64,000 nt of DNA. Source: Coffea arabica (lineage: Eukaryota; Streptophyta; Magnoliopsida; Gentianales; Rubiaceae). Shown here piece by piece: positions 34,243 to 46,814 of this stretch. How positions within the stretch are numbered: the first letter of the stretch is position 1; each line of letters opens with the position of its first letter. The stretch is taken from contig NC_092317.1 of NCBI RefSeq assembly GCF_036785885.1, forward strand, positions 33,469,329-33,533,328. The letters run 5' to 3'. Under the pieces are notes generated by a model that did not search any database, was not told where the DNA came from, and saw nothing but the letters and a program-made list of their open reading frames with translations. A program made the position numbers and the translations under genes.

Positions 34243-37200
34243 TGTGAGGACTTGTAAAATTCCTTATATTTTTCTTAAACTTTCCTTTAATTTGGAATTT
34301 ATTACTTTACAATAACTTTTCTACTCATTCACTTCCCCAATAGTTACAATTAATCATAGAATCAAGGGTTTCTTCTTTACTTTCATCGTTAAGATAAACT
34401 AGGATTTTTACGTCTTTTCGTAGTGTGAGTTATCGGTATGGAGTGTGTACTAAATTTGGTGATTAAGAGTGAGTTTTAGATACGAAAAAGTGTGTGATTA
34501 GAAGTAATAATAATAAGTTAGAGAATGGTAAGTGAAAACCATAGTACATGCGAGTTAGGGAAAAACGGTGTGAACCGACGGGTACCGTTTGTTATTGAGT
34601 GAACACACCACTTGACCACCACTTTATTAACTTAATCTCATTGTTATTAGTGCATAAATATCAACCTTACTTAGCTCCTAATGGCCAAAAATTTTGACTA
34701 ATAAAAACCAAGGAAAAGAAAAAATTTTGAGGAATGATCTTGTGGTGACACTTGGAGGTCATCCAACCATTTTTGACCCAAGGCAAGTCTTAGCTTTTTA
34801 TCCTTTATTGGAGCTCCATTTCTGCCTCATTTGCTTCATTGTGGCTAAGACTTGAGGGAGAAAAACAAGAGAGAAAAATCACTTCATTCAATCTTGATTT
34901 CTAACTTAGTTGAGTGAAAACCGAAAATCTAAACCGATTAACCTCTTATTTGGGAACTTGGGAAGCTTGGTGTGCTAAAGGTTTGGAAGGAAAGGTTGAG
35001 GTTTCTCTTGCAAACATCTTTGGCAAGCTATTAAGGCTGTTTTTCCTTTTTCTTTCCCTTAATCTTGTTTAAGGTTGTATAGCAACTTATACTCTTGGCT
35101 AATGATGGTTATTTAAGTTGTTTTGATAGTTATGGTGGATTTTTGAGTTGTTCAGTTGTATTTCTTGTTGTTTAGATAGCATATGATGTCTATAAGCTTG
35201 GATAGGGAGTTGGGATGGTGGTTCAAGACATGAATGAGAATGTAAACCTTGAATTCATCAAATTTCCAGCTTTAAGAGTAAACAGCCCTGCTTCTGACCA
35301 GCTTCATTTGTCCTTGTTAGAGGCCGAATCAGGCTTAGATCAAAATATGAAAGTTGTAGGAAATGATGTTATATAGCGTCCTGTAAAATTTCACCTCAAT
35401 TGGAGCACTGTAACATGTGAAATGACTGAAATACCCCTAACTGCCAAATGTTCTTTTCAGCAGGCAGTTTTGAGATTTCCCATTTTTGGCTTCATTTTCC
35501 ACTTTTATCCATATCAAATCAGCATTTGGCCAAAACATAAAAGTTTTAGCCCTATGTTTCAGATTTCCAACGCATCTGAAAACGCCTAAATCAGAATTGT
35601 GTAGCTTGAGTTATTACAGTTTGAATCTAGTGCTGACAACCAGACTGACCATGAACTTCTGGTTCTGTAATCTGCAAATTCGACCTAGATCAACTATGAA
35701 CTGGGTTGAGTCATCTTCATAAAAGTTATAACCCTTTGTCTTAGTTTTGAAAAGGTATAAAGTGTACCCCAATCCGATAAACGTAGCTCTAGTTGTGACC
35801 AAAATACTATAAGATATCAAATCTGCTGTTTAGCTTTTTGTCTTCAAAACTGATTTCCGATTGTATTATTAGACTTGTGTTGTAATTGGATGATTTTGGA
35901 GCCTAATGGAAGGGCTATGTTGGTAACATTACTTGTGTGTGATTGTGGGTCTGAATTGAGAAAAACAATGAAGCCATAAATGGCTGGAAAATAGGTAAAG
36001 CCAAAAGGAGTGCTGCCCAAATTTTCACTTGAGGGTTAGGTAAATATGTTCGCGACTTGAGTAAGGATTTAAGGACGAATCTAACTTGAATTGTCTAGGT
36101 TATTCGAGTCCTCTTTTGTAGAGGTATATAAGCTAGAGTTCGGCCAAAACTTGTACCCTTGAAAACATGAAAGTAATGACTAATGGAAATACGTTTGCCT
36201 CGTCACTTCGACTCAACTGAAAATTTCAAGGTTTAATCGCTTCAACGTTTCAAAGTTTTAAGAGCGAGCATGAGTTTACAAATATTCTGCAAATAAGTTT
36301 CAATTACTTGATTCTCATTAAACGAAACGTTTAAGTTTCGAATCTTGATCGATTTTCAAAGCTCTTAAACGATGCTTTATCGCAAATTTGGACTCCAAAC
36401 CAGGAGTACTACCTAGACGTGATCTGTAAAAACACTACATCTTTGGTGAGTGCTTCCAAATACCTGATTGAACTTGACACTTGTGTTTAATATGTGACCA
36501 ATGTGATTATATGATATATGAGTGGATTGATAGGGCAAGAGTGTACTTTATCGCACTTGTCCTAAGGTGATTTGTTCTTGTTCATTGATTTCAATTGAAG
36601 TGATATACATGCATATGAGTTATATCTTGTCTGGAATTCCAGAAACCCTGTGGCTAGTTAATCGAATCGAGCCGGCAAGGGCTTGGTCGATTAGATAACG
36701 AACCCTGGGTAGTTAGTGTTGTCGAGTGGAGTGTTATCTCCTCGACTAATCGATAAACTCGAGTATTACCACCAGTGTTTATCCTGGAGTTCGGGCCCAA
36801 TAAGGGGTTTGGTTGGTGGACGGAGATTGGAGTTAAGTGGTGTACTACTGGACTAATTACCTTATTTGAAAGTTGACGGAGTGTCAACTACTATTTGATC
36901 AAGTTATGGTGGAACTAGTTTACCAAAGCAACTGTATCATTTTACGTGATATATTGAATATGAAATGTTGGCTGTACAAAGTGTATTGCTCATTTTCTTG
37001 ACTTGTTATGCTCGCTATTTCACTATTATGTTACATTTACTGTTAATTAATGGTCAATTTGTTATTTGGAACATCACTGAGTTTTAGCTCACTCCGTTAG
37101 TTTTGTTTTCCTTACAGGGGGTACGAGCGAGACGCGAGATTTGTAAAGACTAGCGTAGTCTAGTTGTTTTGAATTTTGAAATTGTACTCACGCTAGCACC

Positions 37201-37431
37201 CGACTAGAGTTGTTTGTACTTGAATTGTAAACACTTTAAAATCTTTTGGTATGTAGAGCCTTGTATCTGGATTGAGCATCAATGTATATATTAAGTTTGA
37301 ACTTGTTGCGTTACTTATTTTCTTTGGATAAGTTATTTTGTCGAGTTTCGAGTGAGTGAGTTCTGGCGAGAGTTGGGCAGGCGACTCGCTAAATCCTAGG
37401 GTACGCCCTAGGGGGAGGTGGGGTTGTCACA
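34243..37431 (+). repeat. 5' LTR of gypsy element 1
   Basis: This LTR (3189 bp) begins TGTGAGGACTTG and ends GGGTTGTCACA immediately before a primer binding site. It has the family motifs GTGTACTTTATCGC near 36541, ACTCGAGTATTACC near 36758 and GTTGACGGAGTGTCAAC near 36873, plus a CCTAGGG-TAC-GCCCTAGG stem near the end. Confidence 0.85.
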
Positions 37432-37433
37432 GG

Positions 37434-37446
37434 TGGTGTCAGAGCC
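37434..37446 (+). other. Primer binding site of gypsy element 1
   Basis: TGGTGTCAGAGCC lies two bases after the LTR end. It has one change from the TGGTATCAGAGCC of gypsy element 2 and is complementary to the initiator Met tRNA 3' end. Confidence 0.85.
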
Positions 37447-37608
37447 TAGATTTGAATTGATCTAGGTAGATTGAGTGATTTATACTTGATATTCCTTGGT
37501 TATAGCTTGGTTATGATAGGTTAGGGTTTAATACTTGCGAATAGACCTTTAGCCTCGATTTATATGTTTAACTTGCTTACTTTTGCAATGTTAATTGTAA
37601 TGTAGGTT

Positions 37609-38199
37609 ATGGAGGGTAAAGATGGGACTGGGGGTGCTGGGCCATCTCAACCCGTACCTACCGACCATGTGCACCTTGAGGGGCCTATCTGCTGTGTACT
37701 TACTTATCAGGAGCACCCTAGTGGACCTGTGTGTCGCTGGTCTTCGGCGCGAAAGATCCGACATTACGACTGTTGGAAGGCTTACTCCTACCCCGATCAG
37801 GTAGTACTTGCAGTTGACGATGAGAGGAGACGATTGGATAACGCCAATCATAGGTGCCAGACGGAGATAGAGGGTCTCCAGGCAGTTATCCGAGAGCTTG
37901 AGGCTTCGGTTCTGGAGGAGCAAGAGTGGACTAATGCTTTCAAAGAGCAGGCTCAAGCGGCTAATGATCGCCTTGTTCAGGTAGTTGGAGACGTGAGAGA
38001 CCGGACCGATCGTATCTTAACTGAGTGTGGGGCCCTAGTGAAGGGTGTGGCTCAGGACTTGGCCGGGAGGGTCAAGGGCCTACGGTCCCTAGTGATCCCT
38101 AGGAGGCTCCTGAGGAGGATCCTAAAGAGGACCCGGAGGAGGAGCCGGTTGCACCTGCAGAGTCGGTTGGGTCGGCATCTACCTAGATTCCTAGTTTAG
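37609..38199 (+). pseudogene. Extra ORF before gag in gypsy element 1 (coiled coil, acidic tail)
   Basis: The ORF has 196 codons and starts 162 bp after the primer binding site. Shared with the ORF at 52999-53538 are a Y-YP block, VL-x-VDDERRRL, an ANH tripeptide, a long charged helix region and VGDVRDRTDRI. The final about 35 residues are arginine-rich and out of step. In another frame the same DNA (about 38100-38190) encodes an acidic, proline-spaced EEDP-type tail like the other copy. So a small indel near 38095 has shifted the end. No retroviral domain is recognised. It may be an accessory or structural protein. Confidence 0.6.
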
Positions 38200-38522
38200 G
38201 GTTTGAGGGATTTTTGTGAGGTAGTTAGGGACATAGTGGGATGACACGTCCCCTTTTGTTTTTGAATTTGACGTGTTAAGATGGATGCAAATAGGGTTTG
38301 TTTTGTTCTATGTCCCTTGGCTAGTATAAGCCTTAAACCTTTGACTTAACTAGGTTGGCATGTATAGTACTTTTAACTTGTTATGTAACTTATTTTGTTA
38401 TGTATATAAAGGAAATGTTTATTTTGAATGTGTTTTAGTGTCTCTGTTTTATGATTTGGAAATGTTTTATTTGAGCCATACCTTATTTTATTTGTATTTA
38501 TATAATTGGTTAGTCAAGAATC

Positions 38523-39650
38523 ATGAAAGGTAGAAGAAGTCAGGATCAGGGAGCTACTCGAGGGCGTGGCTCTAATCGTGGCCGTGGGGGTAGACAGGCA
38601 CAGGAACCGGTGCGAGAACCGAGAGGGGAAAGAGAGGAAACAGTTGGACTGCAACCTGGACCTTGAGCGGAAGGGGGGATCAGGTGGCAACTGTGATTCA
38701 ACAGATGACTAACATCCTTGCTCATTTGGTAGAGCAACAGGGTCAAACCCCTGTGAATCAATCTAGGGATCCTGAAATGGGGCAAGATAGGGCCCTAGAG
38801 AGATTTCAAAAGTTCTCTCCTCCTAAGTTCCTGGGAGGACCGGACCCTGAAGTAGCGGAGAGATGGTTAGAAATCATGATCAATATATTCGCCGCTCTAA
38901 ATTATGCGGAGCATAGACAGGTGCAATTTGTTATTTTTCAATTTGAGGTCCAACCAGGGCTTGGTGGAATATAGTTAGAGCTAAGTGGGGGAGAGAGGGA
39001 ACCGCATGGACCTGGTTGAATTTCGTGCGGGAGTTTAACGAAAAATACCTCCCACCTATCGTCCAAGAGAAGAGAGAGGACGATTTTATTAAGCTCCGTC
39101 AGGAAACTTTAATTGTAGCTGAGTATGAGACCCAGTTTACGAAATTATCTAAATTTGCTCCCGAATTGATAGCTACGGAGCAAAGGAGGGTACGGAGGTT
39201 TGTGCAAGGGCTTAATGTAGAGATACATGAGGCATTGGCGGTGGCCCAAATTAACACTTTTACGGAGGTTTTGGAGAAGGTCTAGGGAATAGAGATTGCC
39301 AGGGTAAAAGTGAGAAATTTTCATGCAAAACGGAGAGGGACGCCTGGTGGAAATCAACGGCCGACACAGAGTGAACGGAACATGCCACCTCCTAAACCGA
39401 TCGTGGAGCTGGATGTGAAAGGTTTACGGGTACATCGAGGGGAGGTACTCCGAGAGGAGGCCAAAGTGGAAGAGGACAGGGAAGAGGTGTTCCACAGGGA
39501 GGCCAGACCTCTGCTTCCCGAGTATCGTGTGAATATTATGGGAAATCGAACCATACCGAAGATAACTGTTGGAGGAAAGCTCGAAAGTGTTTAAGGTGTG
39601 GAAGTATGGAGCACCAGATTGCTAATTGCCCACTAATCAATGATGCTTAG
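38523..39650 (+). pseudogene. gag of gypsy element 1, frameshifted
   Basis: The ATG at 38523 opens an Arg/Gly-rich N-terminus. After a frame change near 38670 the capsid-like region continues (ALERFQKFSPPKFLGG), then shifts again near 38955 into VREFNEKYLPP and VAEYETQFTKLSKFAPEL. A TAG stands at 39283-39285. A zinc knuckle of CX2CX4HX4C type (CLRCGSMEHQIANC) lies near 39590-39635 in a third frame. At least three frame changes and several stops rule out a working product. The order and sequence match gag of gypsy element 2. Confidence 0.8.
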
Positions 39651-39704
39651 TTAGCTGGCAAATCAAACGCAAAATCGACCAATGTAGGAGGGACCAGGTC
39701 AAGG

Positions 39705-41505
39705 GTGCCAGCCAGAGTATACTCATTGGATCAGCAATCGGTACCTGAACCGATAGATGTAGTGGAAGGTACGATTCCTGTTTTCTATCGTTTAGCCAAA
39801 ATTTTGATAGACCCTGGTGCAACCCATTCTTTTGTTAACCCCACATTTATGCTTGGAATTGATGTGAAAGTTGAAAGATTACCATATGACATAGAAGTAA
39901 GGACACCTACGGGTAACCAAACTTTGCTTGTCAATGAGGTGTATAGAAACTGCGACATTTGGATCGGTGAGCGAAAATTAGTAGTTGACCTCATAAGTCT
40001 AGCCATTAAGGGGTACGATGTTATTCTAGGCATGGATTGGCTAGCTAATTATCATGCCTGGATAGATTATCGTATGAAGGTAGTTGAGTTTTGCATACCG
40101 GGTGAGGCAACTCTAAAAATAGATGTGAGGGGTATCCTAGCCTCATCTACTCTTATTTCGGGAATTAGGGTTAGAAAATTGCTTAGTCATGGGGCACGGG
40201 GGTATCTAGCATTTCTAGTTAACACCCCAGGAAAGAAGATTAAACTAGAAGATATGCCGGTGATCAATGAATATCCAGACGTGTTCCCGGAGGAGTTGCC
40301 GTCATTGCCACCTGAAAGGGAGATTGAATTTAAAGTTGATCTAGCACTTGGAACTACTCCCATTTCAAAAACCCCAAATCGAATGGCACCCGCCGAACTT
40401 AAGGAGTTAAAATTTCAATTGCAAGACCTGTTAGAACGGGGATTCATACATGAGAGCGAGTCACGATGGGGCGCTCCAGTGCTATTTGTCAAAAAGAAGG
40501 ACGGGAGTTTAAGATTATGCATTGATTATTGAGGATTGAATGCAGTAACCATTAAGAATAAATATCCTTTGCCCCACATCGATGAGTTGTTTGATCAATT
40601 ACAAGGGGTTGTGATGTTCTCTAAGTTGGATCTCCGACAAGGGTATTATCAATTGAGAATTAGAAAGGTGAATGTGCCAAAAACGGCGTTTAACACTCGA
40701 TATGGGTATTTTGAATTTGCGGTAATGCCTTTTGGCTTAACCAATGCCCCAGCGGCATTTATGGATCTAATGTATCGAGTGTTTTAACCCTATTTGAATA
40801 AATTCGTGGTGGTGTTTATTGATGATATTCTAGTGTATTCGAAGATAAGGGAGGATCATGAACAACACTTGAGAATCGTGTTACAAACCCTAAGAGAGCA
40901 CCAGTTGTTTGCTAAATTTAGCAAGTGTGAATTTTGGTTAGAGAAAGTGGCGTTCCTAGGCCATATAATTTCAAAGGAGAGACTTACTATAGACCCGGCT
41001 AAAGTGGAAGCTGTAGTTAAATGGAAACAGCCAGAGAATCCTACTGAAATACGAAGTTTTTTGGGTCTAGCGAGGTACTACCGCTGGTTTATAAAGAATT
41101 TTTTGAGAATTGCGGGACCCCTAACTAATTTGACAAAGAAACAAGGAAAGTACATTTGGAATGTTAAGTGTGAGAATAGTTTTCAAGAGCTTAAAAAACA
41201 ATTGACCATGGCTCCGGTGTTAGCTTTGCCAAATGGGAAGGATAGCTATACGGTATATATCGATGCTTCGAGAGAAGGGTTAGAGTGTGTTTTAATGCAA
41301 AATAGGAGTGTGATTGCCTACGCATCTCGGAAGTTAAAGTCTCATAAACAAAACTATCCAACCCATGACTTAGAACTTGCAGCGGTTGTGTTTGCTTTGA
41401 AAAAATGGCGGCATTATTTATACGGGGTGACATTTGAGGTATATACGGATCATAAGAGTCTTAAATACTTATTCTCTCAGAAAGAGCTAAATCTGAGACA
41501 ACATC
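39705..41505 (+). pseudogene. pol of gypsy element 1: protease, RT and RNase H, truncated
   Basis: One frame runs from the protease motif [11 protein letters not shown], through an RT with [26 protein letters not shown] and [10 protein letters not shown] (about 40815), to RNase H ([19 protein letters not shown]). Stops are TGA at 40530-40532 and TAA at 40785-40787. The frame ends after KELNLRQ, where copia sequence begins at 41506. Integrase and chromodomain are missing from the window. It would have made DNA copies of the element from RNA in cytoplasmic particles. Confidence 0.88.
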
Positions 41506-42524
41506 TGTAAGGATCGAAGACAACCTAAGAGGGGGGTGAATTAGGTGGTTTAAAAACTAGCCAAGATGTGAGTCACTTTTTCTCAAACTTGCCCTTTTTT
41601 TCTAAAAGACCTCACAAAGGAACAATTAATGAATAAGCAGAAGCAATTGTGAGTAGAAGAAATAAGCAGTTTATATTGCAGGACAGTAAGTAAAGAGATG
41701 GAATAGCAAACCAAGTTTCAAACTCGACTTGAGTTTGAATATCACTTTATATAGCAAACTTCTTCAAGTTGATCAACTTACAACCAATCTCTTGTGTACA
41801 AAGGAAGGATCACTTCTTCCTTGCCTCAAGTCTCACTTGATCAAGCAAGGAAATTTTATAATCACTCGGATAACCCTCACAAAACTATACTATTGAAGAA
41901 ATTGAAACACACTGAAAAGCTTATTGAAAATTACACAACTAAGAGTACAAATCTTCTTTTTGGAGTATTCTCACACTTGAATCATTCAAGATCTGATGTA
42001 ATCTCAATGTGCAAAAGTGATTCTGAAGTGGTTGACTATTTCTATTTATAAGAGACCAAAAATTACTCCAATAAATGCTGTTAACGGATAGAAGGCAGCT
42101 AAAGAGTCAACTAGCCGTTGGTGGTGTCAGACGTCCGGTAGGCAGATTTTTCACGTCCGATCACAGGTAATGAGTTGAAGAAATTTTTCTTGAAATGTTT
42201 AGGACGTCCGGTGCTTCAATATTTTGCATCCGAAGTGTCGCACCGTTTGTAGGACGTCCGGTACTCAGGTATTGTTCGTCCGAACGAAGTCAATGAGTTT
42301 AGAGAGCTAGGTTCATTTGCTTTGGACGTCCGAGAGTGAGTTCCTTATGCGTCCGAAGTTGCTTGAAAATTGTCGGACGGCCGATGCAGACTTTTTGTGC
42401 GTCCGACACATGCTTCAACATTTGTTAGCCAGTTTTGCTCCAAATCTGAAAATATCTATTTTGGGGAATATTAGTGTCATCCATTTGTTTTGTCATCATC
42501 AAAAGATACGGACTGAGATGAACA
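41506..42524 (-). repeat. 3' LTR of the copia element
   Basis: The plus strand starts TGTAAGGATCGAAGAC, with the 'aggggggtgaattagg' block typical of Sirevirus LTR ends. It ends GATGAACA, directly next to a polypurine tract. The length is 1019 bp. On the minus strand a TATAAAT (42044-42050) lies downstream of an array of GGACGTCCG-type motifs. Confidence 0.8.
42129..42420 (-). promoter_or_regulatory. Array of GGACGTCCG palindromes in the copia LTR
   Basis: Five pairs occur. The strong half is GACGTCCGGT (42130), GGACGTCCGG (42202, 42252), GGACGTCCGA (42323) or CGGACGGCCG (42374). Each is followed about 20-35 bases later by a weaker CGTCCGA or CATCCGA. On the minus strand they lie upstream of the TATA box at 42044-42050, so they are likely enhancer elements. 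Sireviruses are known for conserved palindromes in their LTRs. Confidence 0.7.
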
Positions 42525-42720
42525 ATCTCCCCCTTTTTGATGATGACAAAACAATGGATGGAGCAAAAGAAATTTTAAGTACAGCTCCTCCTTACACATA
42601 CTCCCCCTTACATAATGCATCTCCTTCTTTGCATCTCCCTTCAGCTCAGAAGAGGTTGACTCCCCCTCACATAGAAAGTTCAAATTCAATCCATTTTCCC
42701 CCCTTTTTGTCATCATTAAA
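42525..42720 (-). other. Multiple polypurine tracts before the copia 3' LTR
   Basis: The minus strand reads AAAAAGGGGGAGAT at the LTR border. Further GGGGGAG or GGGGG runs occur at about 42600, 42660 and 42700. A 'gtcatcatcaaaaa' block is also repeated. Several purine tracts in front of the 3' LTR are a known Sirevirus trait. Confidence 0.75.
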
Positions 42721-43039
42721 TCAACCATGGCCATATTAAATCAACCATGCTCAGCATTCATGCAACAAATCATGAGTCAACAAATCATAGGAATACCAAA
42801 TTCATTACGGACCAACAGACACTCATCCATAATATTGTCCAACAATGTCAGACATTCATCCAAAAAACATAGGAATAACAAGTCACGAGTTCAAAGCACA
42901 TAAAAATATCCAAATATTCTTACAAACCAGCAGTGAAAGAGAAAGTAGAGGTTTTAATACAAAACACATAAATTTTAAAACGCAAAGGATGCCAAGAACT
43001 AATTATGAACTACCATGAGGTGCATGTGCCTAGGGGTGC

Positions 43040-44079
43040 CTAAAATGTGATCTTGGAGGATCCAGACCTTCTTCTAGCCAGACGAAATTGAGCAGGGTCT
43101 TCTTCCTCAGTGTCCTCATCCTCATCATCGTCATTCTCTTCTTCAATTGCCGGAGCTTTTCCCTTGTCTTGTGGTTGAGAACTGGAGGCACGGTACTCTG
43201 GGGTGGCCTCAGTGGTTGGCTCAGTTCTAGGCTCCTTTCGGTGAGCATTTTCATTTTCAGGAGGAATGGGAGGTACAAGCAGATTCCTTTTGGCAAAAAA
43301 GGTAGCTTGTTGATCAGAAGTCATGGTCATCATCAAGCCACCTTCAAGAAGCAAGATATGTTATTTGAGATCCTCAAGCAGAGTGATGACCTCAAGGTTG
43401 GATGAAGGAAATTTAGAGGCTGATTTTCTGGGATGAATGGTGAAGAGTGTCACATACATTGACTGGTCACGAGGAGTCCTAGGGGTGACAGGGGTTTCAT
43501 GAAGATTTTTTCTCTTGGACTTAGAGACAGTTTCTTTGTAGCACCAGTAAGCCTCAAAAAATTTCAAATTTTTTCTCTCAAAATAAGCCTTTGAAAACAC
43601 AGTTGATGCACTCTCTTTTGGGGATTTGCCAAAAAAAGGAATTTCAAAATGATTAAAAATAAGAGTCAGAAATTTTCCATAGAACAGTTTCCTACGGCTG
43701 TCAGAACTTATCTTGAGTAGAAACTTACATATTACAAAGTCAAAATCAATTCAAATTTTTTCCAGAAAACAGTAGAACAAGTAAAGTTCCATTTTATTTG
43801 CATCAGTTCGGTGGCCATTAGTGGGCACCAACAAGTTTGAAATTATGGTAAAAATAATCAGATTCTGAGGGCTCAGATCCTCCAATCTAGCCTCAGCAGG
43901 AGTATTAAAATGAGATTGAAAGTAGATCATTAATTTTGCAACATGAAAGTGATGGTATGCAGAGGAAAATTTCTCGTATGAAAAGAAGTTTGTAATTGTA
44001 CCTTTAAAACCACTTTCAATTTTGATTTCTAAAACAGAGCTAACAATGTCAGGATTCAGTTCAATGTTAACAGAGTTGA
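43040..44079 (-). pseudogene. Env-like ORF of the copia element, C-terminal part
   Basis: This continues the env-like frame after solo LTR D. It starts with NIELNPDIVSSVLEIK, holds a long hydrophobic/aromatic region, and ends with a Pro/Glu-rich and then strongly acidic tail (EEENDDDEDEDTEEED) before the TAG at 43040. In-frame stops occur near 43355 and 43745. The position between RNase H and the 3' LTR is that of the Sirevirus env-like gene. The sequence resembles the plant family annotated as putative plant transposon protein. No signal peptide is visible here and the function is not known. Confidence 0.6.
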
Positions 44080-46814
44080 TGTGACAGCCCCACCTCCCCC
44101 TAAGGCGAACCAGAGGGTTCGGCGGGCCGCCTGCCCGACTCTCGCCGGGAATCAGTCGTTCACTAAAGTCCTCAAACGAATTACAAGAATAAACCTCAAA
44201 TATACATCACATGGTCCACAAATATACATCCAAGTCTCCAATAATTACATGTCACAAATGCAGCGGAAACAATTCCCAACTATACATAAAATGATTCCAA
44301 ATCCAAACTGTACAACATAAAGGCCATCCAATCACGCGCACAAGTACTACAAGCCTTCCTTCGCTTTGAGCCCTGTGGAGGGGAATAAAATATTTTTGGG
44401 GTGAGCTAGAAGCTCAGCGAGTAACCAGAAAATCAGTAATCAAATCGATTTAACAATATTTCTTTTCAATGATGTCATAAATCAAATGATAAGTCCAGAA
44501 ACAATTACAACATTTACAAAACATTAAATATGGAGTATCAATAATTCAAGAAACATGTACAATGGAAAGCGATAGTAACATTCATGAAAAGATACGTTCG
44601 TTCTCCTGTCATTTCCTTTTTTTTTTTTCATTTGAAATTGCATCATTTTCCACCAACCTCCACCAACCTACAAAGGTAATACTCGAGTATACCAAACGTT
44701 CACCCAGGTCCCTAATCGCCCGACCGAGTCCGTTTCTGGATCGAGACGACCGGTAACAAGGGGCAATGGCCAGTTCAGCCCAAAAGACTTACATTCATGC
44801 GCAAGTAGCATTTAATCATTTATCATGAAAATTTCACATTGATTTAGGTCGAGTGCGATAAAATACACACTCGCCTAGAAAGCTCGTTTTGGAAATCATT
44901 CAAAGCACGTAACACGTTATCAATCAATAATACAAGTCATGAAGTCAAGGAAATATATCAAACAAGGAACACTTTCATATAAGCAAGCATGATATGCAAG
45001 AAAACAGTTCAAAAGTAGCTTTGGAAACAGTTCAAAAGTAAATAATGTAAGAAACATTTCACAAGTACTTTGGAAATAGTTTAGGGTCACTCACCTCCAT
45101 GGCTCAGAAACCATCCATCATATATCATTGCCTTGCTCAAATCCGAGTCTTAGATCACAAACTCAATGCAAACAAATCCCTTCAAAGTTCGGACAGCACT
45201 TCCCCTAAATTTCTTTACTTTTCCAGCCATCAATGCTTCATTATTTCCTCAGCCAGTCCCAAAGGTACACACACAACAACAAGTTCATCTAATAGTCATT
45301 CAGCAAGTTCCAAGTAGTACTAGTACAAGTCAAGCTAGGGAAAAGTCCGGAAATGAAAGTTAAGCTCAAAACCAGAAAAAACAGTTTTGACGTCATTTTA
45401 CGGTAATGGCACCAAAGGTACTACGAGTATCGGATGGAGGTTCAAGACCCACCGTTTCGAAGCTAAGAACCAGGGCTACAACAATGTAGAAGGTCACTCA
45501 GTCCAAATCCCAGCACAACTAAGTCAAATATGCCAAATAACAAACCAGAACCGTAATTGCAGGTTTACAAATTACACTATGCTGTAATCAGTACAACTCA
45601 GTCTAAACAGGTCCAAATGCAGAAATTCCAAAGGCATATGGTAGCTAGGACATCAAGATATATTTCATCAGAAGACCTCAATACCCAAATCCAAAACAAT
45701 TCCAGTCAAAACAACCCATTTCAGACACAGTTCTAACATCCTGATGAACCCAGAACAGCAATAGTAATTTCGGTTTATCTCATTCTAAACTACTCCAATT
45801 GACCTGAAATTTTACAGGCACCCTTAAAAAATCAATACCTACAACTTTCATGTTTTGAGCCAAGGCCAATTCGGCATCTATCTATGACCTAAAAATTCGG
45901 ACAGAATGTTCATCACAAAACCCTCACTTTTCAATTTTTGGTCCAAAACAGAAATTGGTTGCAATTAATCACTTTTTCCACCTCCTAGAGTCATTAAACA
46001 TCATTTCCAATCATCACACATGACCCCATAATCATATTCATATGAAAACAGAAAAATCCCCAATAATTATAAAACTTCACCAATTCAACCAAAATCAAGA
46101 TTTAATCCATAAAAGTGCATCTTATACCACCACCGATCATGAATTGAACATCATTTGAGCAAGGAGAGGGGTCATTCACAACTCACCTTAGCAATACAAG
46201 AGATAGAGCAACTAGTCACCTTAGCTTTCCAAACAACTCAACAAAACACCTCAAGACCACTTAGCAAAGAGATTTTATGGAATGATTTGGAGTTTTATTG
46301 GTTGGATTTGAAGATTGAGCAAGAAATAGAAGGAAGAAATTGAGAGCTTTTCTTTCTTTTCCTTTGAGAGAGAGCCGGCTATGAAGCTTTAGAAATAAGG
46401 ATGATTTTTGGCAATTTTTTGATATTTATTTGGTAAAGGTAAAGGTAAAGTCAAAGACTTAATCTTATGGTGACACTTGTCACCTTTTGGTTCAAAACTT
46501 ATCTTTTTGTCTCTCCAATACAAATATCTTAACACCTTGTAAAATAATATCACTAAATACAAAATTCCAAGAAGTTGTCAAAAATATATTGCGTTTACCG
46601 CACTTGCGGGTCCCACGTTCAAAATACGCTTTTAATTTCTCAAAAACTAACCGATACTAGAAAAATCATTTGAAAACTATTTTTGCTCATAAACTTTATC
46701 TGGGGAATTTTTCTAATAAAGAAAATGAAGAAAATGCGGGCGATTAAATAAAATAAACTCTAGAAAATTAGAAAATTTTCGGGTTCTCACACTTATACTA
46801 TTCGGGGCGTCACA
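44080..46814 (-). mobile_element. Solo LTR D, Tekay-like, inserted in the copia env-like ORF
   Basis: TGTGACAGCC...GGCGTCACA is flanked by GTTGA at 44075-44079 and 46815-46819. The minus-strand orientation is shown by the end block near 44100 (GAACC...GGTTCGGCGG). The TACTCGAGTATACC palindrome near 44684 and the GCGATAAAATACACAC block near 44848 are also present in reverse. Length 2735 bp with no internal region. Excising it with one GTTGA restores the env-like reading frame, which independently confirms the boundaries. Confidence 0.92.

Larger units (their letters stand above)
34243..41505 (+). mobile_element. Gypsy element 1 (Tekay-like), 5' half, interrupted at 41506
   Basis: In order: 5' LTR 34243-37431, primer binding site 37434-37446, a small coiled-coil ORF, gag, protease, RT and RNase H. 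The element is broken inside RNase H by the copia element at 41506. Integrase, chromodomain and 3' LTR would lie beyond the window. Gag-pol has at least three frameshifts and several stops, so it is inactive. It was inserted in the segment ending at 34242. Confidence 0.85.

Noticed and set aside
42317..42739. 140-codon plus-strand ORF at the copia LTR
   Set aside because: It crosses the LTR end and polypurine tracts on the antisense strand, so it is a shadow ORF.
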